Shown here: piece after piece, positions 1 to 8,825 of the stretch | Position numbering within the stretch: position 1 is the stretch's first letter | Layout: the number at the start of each line of letters is the position of its first letter | From: Lachnospiraceae bacterium | Lineage (GTDB): Bacteria > Bacillota > Clostridia > Lachnospirales > Lachnospiraceae | DNA: 64,000 nt | Assembly: GCA_030526195.1 (NCBI GenBank) | Contig: JAUNDG010000007.1 | Coordinates: forward strand, 1 to 64,000 | Direction: 5' to 3' | Program-made: the position numbers and the translations under genes | The notes under the pieces: generated by a model | Seen by the model: only the letters and a program-made list of their open reading frames with translations | Database searches by the model: none | Told to the model about the DNA's origin: nothing

Positions 1-144
1 AAGCAAGAATCAGGGAACATGCGGGCCCGTCAGAGGGCGATGTTCCCTGCGATGAGGCAAGAGAAGCAAGAATCAGGGAACATGCGGGCCCGTCAGAGGG
101 CGATGTTCCCTGCGATGAAGCAAGATAAGCAAGAATCAGGGAAC
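1..144. repeat. 63-bp tandem repeat with internal hairpins
   Basis: Two full units (1-63, 64-126) and the first 18 bases of a third (127-144) repeat with a 63-bp period and only a few differences. Each full unit holds a perfect 10-bp inverted repeat, CAGGGAACAT...ATGTTCCCTG, at 11-20/40-49 and 74-83/103-112, with a 19-base loop. The array may continue left of the window. The period is a multiple of three and one frame stays open through it (19-252), but the hairpin symmetry and the lack of a ribosome binding site favour a structured DNA/RNA repeat over a coding repeat. Confidence 0.8.
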
Positions 145-166
145 CGACGGGGCAGAGAGCAAGTTC

Positions 167-185
167 GCAGGGCCATCGGCCCTGC
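167..185. other. Short perfect hairpin (possible terminator of an upstream unit)
   Basis: GCAGGGCC and GGCCCTGC pair around a three-base loop. No T tract follows at once, so a terminator role is uncertain. It lies between the tandem repeats and murE; the rest of 186-293 holds only the possible murE promoter and leader. Confidence 0.4.
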
Positions 186-229
186 GCCTCGCCTGAGAGC
201 CCTGCGCTTTGTTCCCGTCCCCCAACTTC

Positions 230-258
230 TTGCCCCTCGCGGTGGTCTGTGATAATAT
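230..258 (+). promoter_or_regulatory. Possible sigma-A promoter of the murE operon
   Basis: TTGCCC (230-235) and TAATAT (253-258) are separated by 17 bases and lie 36 bases before the first murE start codon. The match is moderate and rests on spacing and position only. Confidence 0.35.
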
Positions 259-293
259 TGAAATATCTATAGGCTTTTACAATCAGGGAAGCT

Positions 294-1787
294 ATGCGTA
301 TGAGATTACAAACATTATTAGAACGTATTGACTATACACTGGTCCGGGGCGGCGCAGCCGACCTTGACCGCGAGATCGCCGCTCTGGCCAATGACTCCCG
401 CAAGGCTGCGGAGGGGTCACTCTTCATGGCCATCCGCGGTGCCGTGGCCGACGGCCACAATTTCCTGCCGCAGGTCATCGCCCAGGGGTGTCGCACCGTG
501 CTTATTGAAAAAGATGCCCCCCTGCCGGACGGTCTTGAATGGCCGGCGGACATGGTGGTGATCGAGACACCGGACACCCGCCTTGGTATGGCCCTCATGT
601 CAGCGGCCTGGTTCGGCTATCCCGCCGAAAGCATGCCGGTTATCGGCATCACCGGCACGAAGGGCAAGACCACCACAACCTACATGGTCAAGTCCATCCT
701 GGAAAATGCCGGCTACAAGGTGGGCCTCATCGGCACCATCGAGATCCTCTACGGAGACGTGCAGATCCACGCCGAGCACACCACACCGGAATCCTTCCAG
801 CTGCAGGCGTATCTCAAAGACATGAAGGATGCGGGCTGCGACATGGTGGTCATGGAAGTGTCCTCTCAGGCCCTTATGATGCACAGAACCGCCGGTATCC
901 CCTTCGAGATCGGTGTATTCACCAACATCGAACCGGACCACATCGGCCCGGCGGAGCACACCAGTTTCGAGCATTATCTGGCCTGCAAGCGGCTGCTGTT
1001 TGGCCAGTGCCGCCACGGTGTCTTCAACGCCGACGACGAGCATCTTGAGGACATGCTGCTGGGCCACACCTGCACCGTGGAAACCTTCGGTATCGAGAAT
1101 GGCAAGGCCATGTTGCGGGCTTCCAATATCCGTCACATCCATGAACCGGGCTACCTGGGGGTATCCTTCGATGTGACCGGAAATCTCAATCTGCCGGTGG
1201 AGCTTGACATCCCCGGTAAATTCTCTGTTTATAATGCGCTGACGGCCATTGCCATCTGCCGCCACTTCAACATTTCCGAAAATGATATTCAGAAGGCCCT
1301 CAAGGGGGCTCATGTGAAGGGCCGCATTGAGATGGTGAAGGTGTCCGACAGCTTTTCGCTGATGATCGACTACGCCCACAATGCCATGGCGCTGGAAAGT
1401 CTGCTGACTACGCTGAAGGATTATCATCCCAAGCGCCTCGTCTGCCTGTTCGGCTGCGGCGGTAACCGGGCCCGCGCCCGTCGTTTCGAGATGGGTGAGG
1501 TCTCCGGCAACCTGGCGGACCTGACGGTCATCACCTCCGATAATCCCAGATTCGAAGAGCCCCAGGCCATCATTGACGACATCAAAACCGGTATCGCCAA
1601 AACCGAGGGTGAATACGTGGAGATCATCGATCGCCGCGAAGCCATCGCCTGGGTCATCGCCAACGGCCAGCCCGGCGACATCATCGTTCTGGCCGGCAAG
1701 GGCCACGAGGATTATCAGGAGATCAAAGGTCAGAAATATCCCATGGATGAACGTGTGATCGTTGAGGAGATCCTGAAAAATCGATGA
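294..1787 (+). CDS. murE: UDP-N-acetylmuramyl-tripeptide synthetase MurE
   Basis: Cytoplasmic Mur ligase that adds the third stem-peptide residue to UDP-MurNAc-L-Ala-D-Glu using ATP. The 497 residues show the P-loop TGTKGKTTTTY near residues 119-130, the central ligase fold, and DNPRFEEP near residue 415. In this family an Arg in DNPR is associated with meso-diaminopimelate, whereas lysine-adding enzymes usually have DNPA, so mDAP peptidoglycan is inferred. Two in-frame ATGs (294 and 300) are possible; AGGGA lies just upstream. The gene overlaps priA by ATGA, suggesting translational coupling. murE heading the priA-def-fmt run, away from a dcw cluster, is somewhat unusual. Confidence 0.93.
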   Translation: MRMRLQTLLERIDYTLVRGGAADLDREIAALANDSRKAAEGSLFMAIRGAVADGHNFLPQVIAQGCRTVLIEKDAPLPDGLEWPADMVVIETPDTRLGMALMSAAWFGYPAESMPVIGITGTKGKTTTTYMVKSILENAGYKVGLIGTIEILYGDVQIHAEHTTPESFQLQAYLKDMKDAGCDMVVMEVSSQALMMHRTAGIPFEIGVFTNIEPDHIGPAEHTSFEHYLACKRLLFGQCRHGVFNADDEHLEDMLLGHTCTVETFGIENGKAMLRASNIRHIHEPGYLGVSFDVTGNLNLPVELDIPGKFSVYNALTAIAICRHFNISENDIQKALKGAHVKGRIEMVKVSDSFSLMIDYAHNAMALESLLTTLKDYHPKRLVCLFGCGGNRARARRFEMGEVSGNLADLTVITSDNPRFEEPQAIIDDIKTGIAKTEGEYVEIIDRREAIAWVIANGQPGDIIVLAGKGHEDYQEIKGQKYPMDERVIVEEILKNR

Positions 1788-4003
1788 GAACGCTCTACGC
1801 CAATGTCATTGTAGATATCACCCTGTCCGACACGGACAGAAGCTTCACCTACCGGGTGCCGGATGAGCTTGCGGAAGCCATCTGCCCCGGCGCTGCGGTG
1901 CGGGTGCCCTTCGGCAAAGGCGGCCGCCTTGTCACGGGGTGCGTCGTGAGCCTCACGGACACACCGGACTGCCCCCCTGAGTACATCAAACCGCTGGCGG
2001 AACTGGTGACCGGCGAAAATGTGGTGGAGGCCCAGCTTCTGTCACTGGCGGTCTGGATGCAGCACCGCTACGGCAGTCCTCTGGCCAAGACCCTGAAGGT
2101 GGTGCTGCCCTGGCGGAAAAGTGTCAAAGATCGCGTTGAGAAAACCGTGCGCCTGTCCATTTCCGAAAATGAAGCGGCCAAGCGCCTCAAAGCGATGCGG
2201 ATCGCCCATCGGACCGCGCAGGCCCGGGTGCTGGAGCTTCTGATAAAGAAAATGGAACTGCCTTACACGGCGCTTCTTCACGAGGCTCGGGTGGACAGCT
2301 CGGTCATGAAGGCCCTGGTCAGTGCCGGGGTGATCACCATCACCGAGGACACCGTATTCCGGTCGGTGGTGGGCTCTGTGGAAAAGACAGAGGTGAAGAC
2401 TCTGTCCGATCTTCAGATCGCGGCTCGGGAGGAGATCCTGGAGGAATGGGCGGGAGACGATCGCCCGGTCCTCATTCACGGGGTTACCGGCAGCGGCAAG
2501 ACCGAGGTCTACATGGACCTCATCGAGAGGGTGCTGGCGGAGGGCAAAGAGGCCATCGTCCTCATTCCCGAAATAGCCCTGACCTATCAGACGGTGCGAC
2601 GCTTCGCCGCCCGTTTCGGAGATACTGTCTCATTTTTGCATTCCCGCTTATCCGAAGGGGAAAAATTTGACCAGTTCAAAGCGGCCAAAAGCGGCAGGAT
2701 CCGCATTATGGTGGGTCCCAGATCCGCGCTTTTCACCCCGTTTTCACATTTGGGGCTTATTGTCATGGACGAAGAACACGAGGGGTCCTACATTTCCGAA
2801 AGCACCCCCCGGTATCACGCCAGAGAAACCGCGGAAGAGCGGGCGCGCCTGGCGGGGGCTCATTTTGTGATGGGCTCGGCCAGTCCGTCCCTTGACAGTT
2901 ATTATCGCTGCGAGCTGGGGCTTTATCGTCTGGTGAAAATGACCGGTCGTTTCGGCGCTGCTGTGCTGCCGGATACGGCCATTATCGATATGAAAATGGA
3001 GCTGGCCAGGGGCCGTCGCTCTGTTTTAAGCCGCCGGCTGGAGGAAGAACTCAGACTTCGGCTCGAAAACGGTGAGCAGAGTATGCTCTTTATCAATCGC
3101 CGCGGGTTGGCGGGCTTTGTGTCCTGCCGGGAATGCGGCCATGTGGAAACCTGTCCCCACTGCGATGTGTCCATGACCCATCACCGGGGCGGGCGCCTGA
3201 TCTGTCATTATTGCGGCTACGAAAAGCCCATGGTGAAAATCTGTCCGTCCTGCGGCTCCTCATTTTTCGGCGGCATGCGGGCCGGGACAGAAGCCGTGGA
3301 GACACTGCTTAAAAAAACATTTCCTGAAGCCCGGGTGCTCCGCATGGATATGGACACTACCGGCGGCAAGGAAGGCCATGAAAAACTGCTGAAGGCCTTT
3401 GCCGAGGGCGAGGCGGATATCCTGGTGGGCACTCAGATGATCGTGAAGGGTCACGACTTCCCCCGGGTCACCCTGGTGGGGGCTCTGATGGCGGATCTGT
3501 CTCTGCATGAGAGCGATTACCGGAGCGCCGAGCGGACCTTCCAGCTGCTCTTGCAGGCAGCGGGCCGCGCCGGACGCGGGAAGCGGAAGGGCCTGGCCCT
3601 GATCCAGACCTACGATCCGGAGCATTACGCCCTCACAACCGCTGCGGCGCAGGATTATGAGGCCTTTTATAATGAAGAAATGGTTTTCCGGAAACTGATG
3701 GGCTATCCCCCAACGGGTCTTTTTATGGCAATCCTGGTGTCAGGTGAGGATGAATGTCAGCTGGATACGGGCATGACCTACCTGCGGCAGTTCATTGACC
3801 GGCTGGATCCCGGCGGGCGCCTCATGACCATCGGTCCGGCACCCCAGGCCATCGGGAAGATCAAGGATCGGTACCGGCGGGTGATCTACCTGCGGCACAA
3901 GGACGTGGGCATGCTCATCAAGGTCCGGGAGCGGCTGATGCAATATATTGAAGTCAACAAGGGATTTGAAAGCCTGAATATACAGTTTGATATGAATGCC
4001 TGA
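1784..4003 (+). CDS. priA: Primosomal replication restart helicase PriA
   Basis: Superfamily 2 DNA helicase that reloads the replisome at stalled forks. The 739 residues have the expected order: N-terminal DNA-binding domain, Walker A GVTGSGKTEVY near residue 232, Walker B variant DEEH, and a zinc-binding insert at about 448-490 with paired cysteines (CRECGH, CPHC, CHYCG, CPSCG), then the C-terminal helicase lobe with QAAGRAGRG. Length is normal. It starts in an ATGA overlap with murE. A 56-base gap with the def ribosome binding site follows. Confidence 0.96.
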   Translation: MRTLYANVIVDITLSDTDRSFTYRVPDELAEAICPGAAVRVPFGKGGRLVTGCVVSLTDTPDCPPEYIKPLAELVTGENVVEAQLLSLAVWMQHRYGSPLAKTLKVVLPWRKSVKDRVEKTVRLSISENEAAKRLKAMRIAHRTAQARVLELLIKKMELPYTALLHEARVDSSVMKALVSAGVITITEDTVFRSVVGSVEKTEVKTLSDLQIAAREEILEEWAGDDRPVLIHGVTGSGKTEVYMDLIERVLAEGKEAIVLIPEIALTYQTVRRFAARFGDTVSFLHSRLSEGEKFDQFKAAKSGRIRIMVGPRSALFTPFSHLGLIVMDEEHEGSYISESTPRYHARETAEERARLAGAHFVMGSASPSLDSYYRCELGLYRLVKMTGRFGAAVLPDTAIIDMKMELARGRRSVLSRRLEEELRLRLENGEQSMLFINRRGLAGFVSCRECGHVETCPHCDVSMTHHRGGRLICHYCGYEKPMVKICPSCGSSFFGGMRAGTEAVETLLKKTFPEARVLRMDMDTTGGKEGHEKLLKAFAEGEADILVGTQMIVKGHDFPRVTLVGALMADLSLHESDYRSAERTFQLLLQAAGRAGRGKRKGLALIQTYDPEHYALTTAAAQDYEAFYNEEMVFRKLMGYPPTGLFMAILVSGEDECQLDTGMTYLRQFIDRLDPGGRLMTIGPAPQAIGKIKDRYRRVIYLRHKDVGMLIKVRERLMQYIEVNKGFESLNIQFDMNA

Positions 4004-4059
4004 GGGCTCAAGGCTGGCGTGCCGCACATGAGTCTGCAGGGAGAAGATTAGGAGGAATT

Positions 4060-4542
4060 ATGGCATTAAGAACGATCAGAATCGCCGGCGACCCGGTTTT
4101 GGAAAAGGTCTGCCGTGAGGTTAAGGAAATGAATCCGCGCACTCAGGATCTCATCGACGACATGTTCGACACGATGTATGATGCCTGCGGTGTGGGTCTG
4201 GCAGCGCCCCAGGTGGGTATCCTGAAACGCATCGTGGTCATTGACTGCGGCGATGATCCCATCTGCATGATCAACCCGGTCATCACCTTAAGAGAGGGTG
4301 AGCAGACCGGCGGTGAAGGTTGTCTGTCTCTGCCGGGCAAGACCGGCACGGTCACACGTCCCATGCATGTCATCGCGGAAGCCTATGACCGCAACATGCA
4401 GAAGATCACCGTCGAAGGCGAAGGCCTGCTGGCCAGAGCCATCTGCCATGAATGTGATCACCTGGATGGTCATATGTATATGGAACTGGTGGAAGACGGT
4501 CTCTATGATGTGGACATGGAAGCCATGGAAGAGGAGTCATAA
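4060..4542 (+). CDS. def: Peptide deformylase
   Basis: Metalloenzyme that removes the N-formyl group from nascent proteins. All three family motifs are present in 160 residues: GVGLAAPQVG near residue 45, EGCLSLPG near 87 and HECDHLDG near 130, giving the metal ligands Cys, His, His and the catalytic Glu. AGGAGG stands before the ATG. The stop codon abuts the fmt start, so deformylase and formyltransferase are co-expressed, the usual pairing in bacteria. Confidence 0.96.
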   Translation: MALRTIRIAGDPVLEKVCREVKEMNPRTQDLIDDMFDTMYDACGVGLAAPQVGILKRIVVIDCGDDPICMINPVITLREGEQTGGEGCLSLPGKTGTVTRPMHVIAEAYDRNMQKITVEGEGLLARAICHECDHLDGHMYMELVEDGLYDVDMEAMEEES

Positions 4543-5478
4543 ATGAACGTAGTTTTTATGGGAACACCGGACTTTGCTTCCGGTATTTTAAAAGCGCTGC
4601 ATGAAGCCGGCTACACCATCAGCGGTGTGGTCACCCAGCCGGATAAGCCGGTGGGCCGTAAAAAGGAACCGGTCGCAGGGCCCGTGAAGCAGGAAGCCCT
4701 CGCCATCGGCTGCCCCATTTTCCAGCCTGTAAAGGTGCGGACACCGGAGTCTGTTGAGGAAGTGGCGGCCATGAAGCCGGACCTTATCGTGGTGGCGGCC
4801 TTCGGTCAGATCATTCCGAAGAGCATTCTCGATATGCCCAAATACGGCTGCATCAACGTGCATGCTTCTCTGCTCCCGGATTACCGGGGCGCTTCCCCCA
4901 TCCAGAGAGCCATTTTAGACGGCCGCAAGGAGACGGGGGTCACCATTATGCGCATGAACGAGGGACTGGACACCGGCGACATCATTTCCAAGGTGGTCAT
5001 CCCTATTGATCAGGAAGAAACCGGCGGCTCACTGTTCGATAAGCTGGCGGAGGCCGGTGCTAAGCTCCTGCTTGACACCATCCCCACCATCGTGGACGGC
5101 ACCGCCACCTACGAACCCCAGCCGGAAAAGAGCCCCACACCCTATGCCGCTATGCTGACAAAGGCCATGGGCCGTATCGACTGGACTCAGAGCGCCGAAG
5201 AGATCGAGCGTCAGGTCCGGGCCATGAATCCCTGGCCCAGCGCCTATTCCACACTGGATGGCAAGGGCTTCAAGATCTGGAAGGCCCATGTGGAAAAGCC
5301 GGATATGGAAGGCGAGCCGGGCAGCATCCTGCGCCAGGACCGCAAGGGTCTTTACGTGCAGACCGGTCACGGCGTCCTGTGCATCGATGAGGTGCAGATG
5401 GAAAGCCGCAAGCGGATGACCACAGCCGATTTCTTCAGAGGCTACGTGATCCGCAGCGATCGATTCGAGGAATCATAA
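4543..5478 (+). CDS. fmt: Methionyl-tRNA formyltransferase
   Basis: Transfers a formyl group from 10-formyl-tetrahydrofolate to initiator Met-tRNA. The N-terminal Rossmann-type formyltransferase domain carries HASLLPDYRGASPIQ near residue 106, containing the SLLP signature and the PIQ segment; a C-terminal OB-like domain follows. At 311 residues it is full length. It starts directly after the def stop. The next 170 bases hold a truncated dispersed repeat and a terminator-like hairpin, so rsmB may be partly uncoupled from it. Confidence 0.95.
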   Translation: MNVVFMGTPDFASGILKALHEAGYTISGVVTQPDKPVGRKKEPVAGPVKQEALAIGCPIFQPVKVRTPESVEEVAAMKPDLIVVAAFGQIIPKSILDMPKYGCINVHASLLPDYRGASPIQRAILDGRKETGVTIMRMNEGLDTGDIISKVVIPIDQEETGGSLFDKLAEAGAKLLLDTIPTIVDGTATYEPQPEKSPTPYAAMLTKAMGRIDWTQSAEEIERQVRAMNPWPSAYSTLDGKGFKIWKAHVEKPDMEGEPGSILRQDRKGLYVQTGHGVLCIDEVQMESRKRMTTADFFRGYVIRSDRFEES

Positions 5479-5483
5479 TATAT

Positions 5484-5535
5484 TACTGCAGCAAGCATTC
5501 CCCTGCTGATGGGCTACCGAAGGTAGCTGCGGTTC
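5484..5535 (+). repeat. Dispersed TIR element, copy A (internally deleted)
   Basis: This 52-bp copy keeps both ends of the element seen whole at 61593-61713 (ACTGCAGC at the left, GCTGCGGTTC at the right, then CACGAG) and the TACCGAAGGTA hairpin, but lacks the middle hairpins. The junction lies in a CCCC run present on both sides of the missing segment in the full copy, which suggests deletion by short direct repeats. Confidence 0.75.
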
Positions 5536-5547
5536 ACGAGTAAGTTG

Positions 5548-5592
5548 TAAAGCGGACATCGTGCCCCGCGGGTATTGCGTGTGTCCGCTTTA
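5548..5592 (+). terminator. Hairpin TAAAGCGGACA/TGTCCGCTTTA after fmt
   Basis: A perfect 11-bp inverted repeat (5548-5558 and 5582-5592) with a 23-base loop lies between fmt and rsmB. The same stem core recurs after three other genes in the window. The T tract is short, so this may be a terminator or a conserved part of the adjacent repeat. Confidence 0.55.
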
Positions 5593-5665
5593 CTAAGCAA
5601 AGCGCTTTACAAGAGTGTCCGCCTGAGGGGGCGGAGAGAGAAAAACTATGCCGGAGGTAAAGAGC

Positions 5666-7021
5666 ATGCCGACAGTCAATACACGGGATATTATTCTGGG
5701 TGTGCTGATGGATATCAATAAAAACGGACGTTACTGCCATGTGGCCCTGCACAGAGCTCTGGAGCAGCATCAGTATCTGTCCAAACGGGACAGGGCCTTC
5801 ATTACCCGCGTCTGTGAGGGCACTATCGAGCGGATGATCGAGATCGATTACATCATCGATCAGTTTTCCACAGTGCCGGTGGCCCGCATGAAGCCGGTGA
5901 TCCGCAACATCATGAGAAGCGCGGTCTATCAGATCCGTTTCATGGGCGGCATCCCCGACAACGCGGCGGTGAATGAGGCCGTCATGCTGGCCCAGAGCAA
6001 GGGCTTTTACAGCCTGAAGGGCTTCGTGAACGCGGTGCTGCGCAATATTTCCCGCCACGCGGATGACATCACCTATCCGGATCCCAATGTAAACATTATG
6101 GAGCATCTGTCGGTGGTCTATTCCATGCCCCGGTGGATCGTGAAATACTGGGTGGATGAGTACGGTGTTGATGTGACCACCCGCATGCTGGCAAGCTTTA
6201 TGGAGGAACGGCCCACCACGGTGCGGCTCAAATCCTTCCAGGTGGACAAGAAAACCATTTTAGACAGCTTAAAAGCCCAGGAGGTCCACGTGAAGCGGGC
6301 CCCCTATCTGCCCTATGCCTACAACATTTCCGGCTACAATTATCTGCCGGCGCTGGAGGCCTTCAAGAAGGGCTGGATCTTCCCCCAGGACGTCAGCTCC
6401 ATGCTGGTGGGGGAGGCGGCCGGTCTTCATCAGGGCGATTATGTCATTGATATGTGCGCCGCACCCGGGGGCAAGAGCCTTCATGCCGCCGACAAGATGG
6501 CCGGTTACGGTATGGTGGAAGCCCGGGATGTGAGCGATGACAAGATGGCTTTGATCCGCGAAAATGTGGCTCGTGCCGACCTTATCAACATCAAGCCCGT
6601 CCGGATGGATGCCCTGGTCAAGGATCCCGGCTCCATCGAAAAGGCAGACGTGGTCATCTGTGACCTGCCCTGCTCCGGTCTTGGGGTTATCGGCCGCAAG
6701 CCGGATATCAAATACAAGGTTTCCCTGCAGCAGATCGAGGAACTGCAGGTCCTGCAGCGGGCCATGCTGTGCAACGCTGCCGAATATGTGCGGCCCGGCG
6801 GCACACTCATTTTCAGCACCTGCACCGTCAGCCGTCTTGAAAATGTGGAGAATGCCCACTGGTTCGAGGCGCATTTCCCCTTCACCATGGAAAGCCTCGA
6901 TCCCTACATTCCAAAAGAACTCAGACAGCTCACCACGGCGGAAGGCTATCTTCAGATGATGCCGGGCATTCACGAGTCCGACGGCTTCTTCCTGGCGCGC
7001 TTTAAAAAGGACAAAGCATGA
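5666..7021 (+). CDS. rsmB: 16S rRNA (cytosine-967-C5) methyltransferase RsmB
   Basis: SAM-dependent m5C methyltransferase of the Sun/RsmB family, with an N-terminal NusB-like RNA-binding domain and a C-terminal Rossmann methylase. Visible motifs are DMCAAPGGKS near residue 262 (SAM binding), DLPCSGLG near 332 and FSTCTV near 384, giving the two cysteines used in catalysis and product release. I chose ATG 5666 because GGAGG sits 8 bases upstream; an in-frame ATG at 5648 is the alternative. It overlaps rlmN by ATGA. Confidence 0.93.
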   Translation: MPTVNTRDIILGVLMDINKNGRYCHVALHRALEQHQYLSKRDRAFITRVCEGTIERMIEIDYIIDQFSTVPVARMKPVIRNIMRSAVYQIRFMGGIPDNAAVNEAVMLAQSKGFYSLKGFVNAVLRNISRHADDITYPDPNVNIMEHLSVVYSMPRWIVKYWVDEYGVDVTTRMLASFMEERPTTVRLKSFQVDKKTILDSLKAQEVHVKRAPYLPYAYNISGYNYLPALEAFKKGWIFPQDVSSMLVGEAAGLHQGDYVIDMCAAPGGKSLHAADKMAGYGMVEARDVSDDKMALIRENVARADLINIKPVRMDALVKDPGSIEKADVVICDLPCSGLGVIGRKPDIKYKVSLQQIEELQVLQRAMLCNAAEYVRPGGTLIFSTCTVSRLENVENAHWFEAHFPFTMESLDPYIPKELRQLTTAEGYLQMMPGIHESDGFFLARFKKDKA

Positions 7022-8043
7022 TCGATATTTTATCCGCCGATCTTGGCGAGGTGAAGGCCTTTGTGGCCGCCATGGGCGAAAAGCCCTTCAGGGCCGGACA
7101 GTTGTACCGCTGGCTTCATGTGACCTGTGCGGACAGCTATGACGAGATGACCAACCTGCCGGCCTCATTTCGTGAGAAAATGAAGCTGGAGGCCCCTTTT
7201 CTCCGGGCTCAGATCGAAACGTTCCAGGAGTCCCGGGAGGACGGCACCCGAAAATATCTTTTCCGTCTGCCGGACAACAACTTTGTGGAAAGTGTCTTTA
7301 TGCGTTACCATCATGGCAACACGGTCTGCGTCTCCTCCCAGGTGGGGTGCCGCATGGGCTGCCGCTTCTGTGCCTCCACCCTGGATGGCCTGACCCGCAA
7401 TCTGACCGCTGGGGAGATCCTGGGACAGATCGAGCAGATACAGAAGCACGTGGGCGAGCGGGTGTCCAATGTGGTGGTCATGGGGACCGGCGAGCCCTTT
7501 GACAATTATGACAATCTGGTGCGGTTCATCCGCCTGCTGACGGATGAAAACGGGCTGAACATCAGCCAGCGCAGCATCACCGTCTCCACCTGCGGGCTGG
7601 TGCCGGAGATCCTGAAGTTTTCGGAGGAGGGACTGGCCGTCAATCTGGCCCTGTCACTCCACGCACCCACGGATGAAGCCCGACGGGAGATTATGCCCAT
7701 CGCCAACAAATATGCCCTTTCAGAGGTGATGCCCGCCATGGATACCTATTTCCGGAAGACGGGCCGTCGGCTCACATTTGAGTACGCCCTCATCAAGGAT
7801 GTGAACGATTCCGACGAGACGGCACAGCAGCTGGGACGGCTTCTCAAGGGCCGCAATGCCCTGGTGAATCTCATTCCCGTGAACCCGGTTGTGGAGCGAA
7901 ATTTCCATGAAACAGACCGGGCCGCCACGGAGGCGTTCAAGAAAAAACTTGAAAAAAACGGGATACATGTTACTATTAGAAGAGAAATGGGCCGGGACAT
8001 CGACGGTGCCTGCGGCCAGCTCAGAAAGCGATATATGACCTGA
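7018..8043 (+). CDS. rlmN: Dual-specificity RNA methyltransferase RlmN
   Basis: Radical SAM enzyme that makes 2-methyladenosine in 23S rRNA (A2503) and in some tRNAs. The cluster-binding motif CRMGCRFC (cysteines at about 111, 115 and 118) is followed by the family's SAM-binding segments, including GTGEP and a C-terminal Cys in GACGQL that fits the methyl-carrying cysteine. Length of 341 residues is normal. Its start overlaps the rsmB stop (ATGA), placing two rRNA methylases in one transcript. Confidence 0.95.
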   Translation: MIDILSADLGEVKAFVAAMGEKPFRAGQLYRWLHVTCADSYDEMTNLPASFREKMKLEAPFLRAQIETFQESREDGTRKYLFRLPDNNFVESVFMRYHHGNTVCVSSQVGCRMGCRFCASTLDGLTRNLTAGEILGQIEQIQKHVGERVSNVVVMGTGEPFDNYDNLVRFIRLLTDENGLNISQRSITVSTCGLVPEILKFSEEGLAVNLALSLHAPTDEARREIMPIANKYALSEVMPAMDTYFRKTGRRLTFEYALIKDVNDSDETAQQLGRLLKGRNALVNLIPVNPVVERNFHETDRAATEAFKKKLEKNGIHVTIRREMGRDIDGACGQLRKRYMT

Positions 8044-8081
8044 AATCACAGGTTTTCGCAATACAGAAACGAAGGTATTTA

Positions 8082-8822
8082 ATGAAATCTTATTCGGCGA
8101 CAGATGTCGGCCAGAGAAGAAAAATCAATCAGGACAGTATTTTTGATTCGCAGGTTCCTGTCGGGAATCTGCCGAATCTTTTTATTGTCGCAGACGGGAT
8201 GGGCGGTCACAATGCAGGTGATTATGCCTCTCGTTTTGCTGTTCGGGGAATCTCTGAAAGCATCGAAAAGAGCTTTGAGAAGAACCCGGTGAAGCTGATT
8301 GGTGATGCGATCCGTGCGGTCAATACGGGTCTGCAGCAGAAGGCCGAAGAACATGAAGAATTAAGCGGCATGGGCACAACAGTGGTGGTGATGACCATCA
8401 TCGACGGATACGCTTACGTAGCCAATGTGGGCGACAGCCGCCTTTATCTGAAGGATGATGATGAACTGCGACAGATCACACGGGATCATTCCCTTGTGGA
8501 GGAGATGGTGCGGCTGGGTCAGCTGACACCGGAGGAGGCTCACCGTCATCCCGATAAGCATATCATCACACGGGCTTTGGGGGCAGCACCCGAAGTCGAC
8601 ATTGATTTCTTTGATTTCAAGATTCCGCCGGAAGCGGCCATTCTGATGTGTTCGGACGGGCTGAGCAACATGGTGGAGGATTTGGATATTCTGCACGTCC
8701 TGGAGAGTGAGCTTCCTACTGGGGAGAAGGTGGCGGAACTCATCCGGCAGGCCAATGATAACGGGGGAAGGGACAACATAGCAGTTATAGTGGTTGAACC
8801 GGACAGCAGCGAGGTAGATTAA
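8082..8822 (+). CDS. stp: PP2C-type serine/threonine phosphatase (Stp/PrpC)
   Basis: Mn-dependent protein phosphatase that reverses PknB phosphorylation. The 246 residues carry the PP2C motifs in order: DGMGGH near residue 38, GMGTTVV, VGDSRLYL, SDGLSNM and DNGGRDNIAV, giving the metal-binding aspartates. There is no membrane segment, so it is cytoplasmic. AAGGT lies upstream of the ATG. It is followed 3 bases later by pknB, the standard phosphatase-kinase pair of Firmicutes. Confidence 0.95.
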   Translation: MKSYSATDVGQRRKINQDSIFDSQVPVGNLPNLFIVADGMGGHNAGDYASRFAVRGISESIEKSFEKNPVKLIGDAIRAVNTGLQQKAEEHEELSGMGTTVVVMTIIDGYAYVANVGDSRLYLKDDDELRQITRDHSLVEEMVRLGQLTPEEAHRHPDKHIITRALGAAPEVDIDFFDFKIPPEAAILMCSDGLSNMVEDLDILHVLESELPTGEKVAELIRQANDNGGRDNIAVIVVEPDSSEVD

Positions 8823-8825
8823 ATT

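Noticed and set aside
19..252. 77-codon open frame across the tandem repeats
   Set aside because: It is open because the repeat period is a multiple of three. There is no ribosome binding site, the product is a low-complexity basic peptide, and the hairpin symmetry explains the sequence better.
600..1706. Long antisense frame (368 codons) inside murE
   Set aside because: It is a shadow of the murE reading frame in GC-rich DNA. MurE motifs are intact and the antisense product shows no family features.
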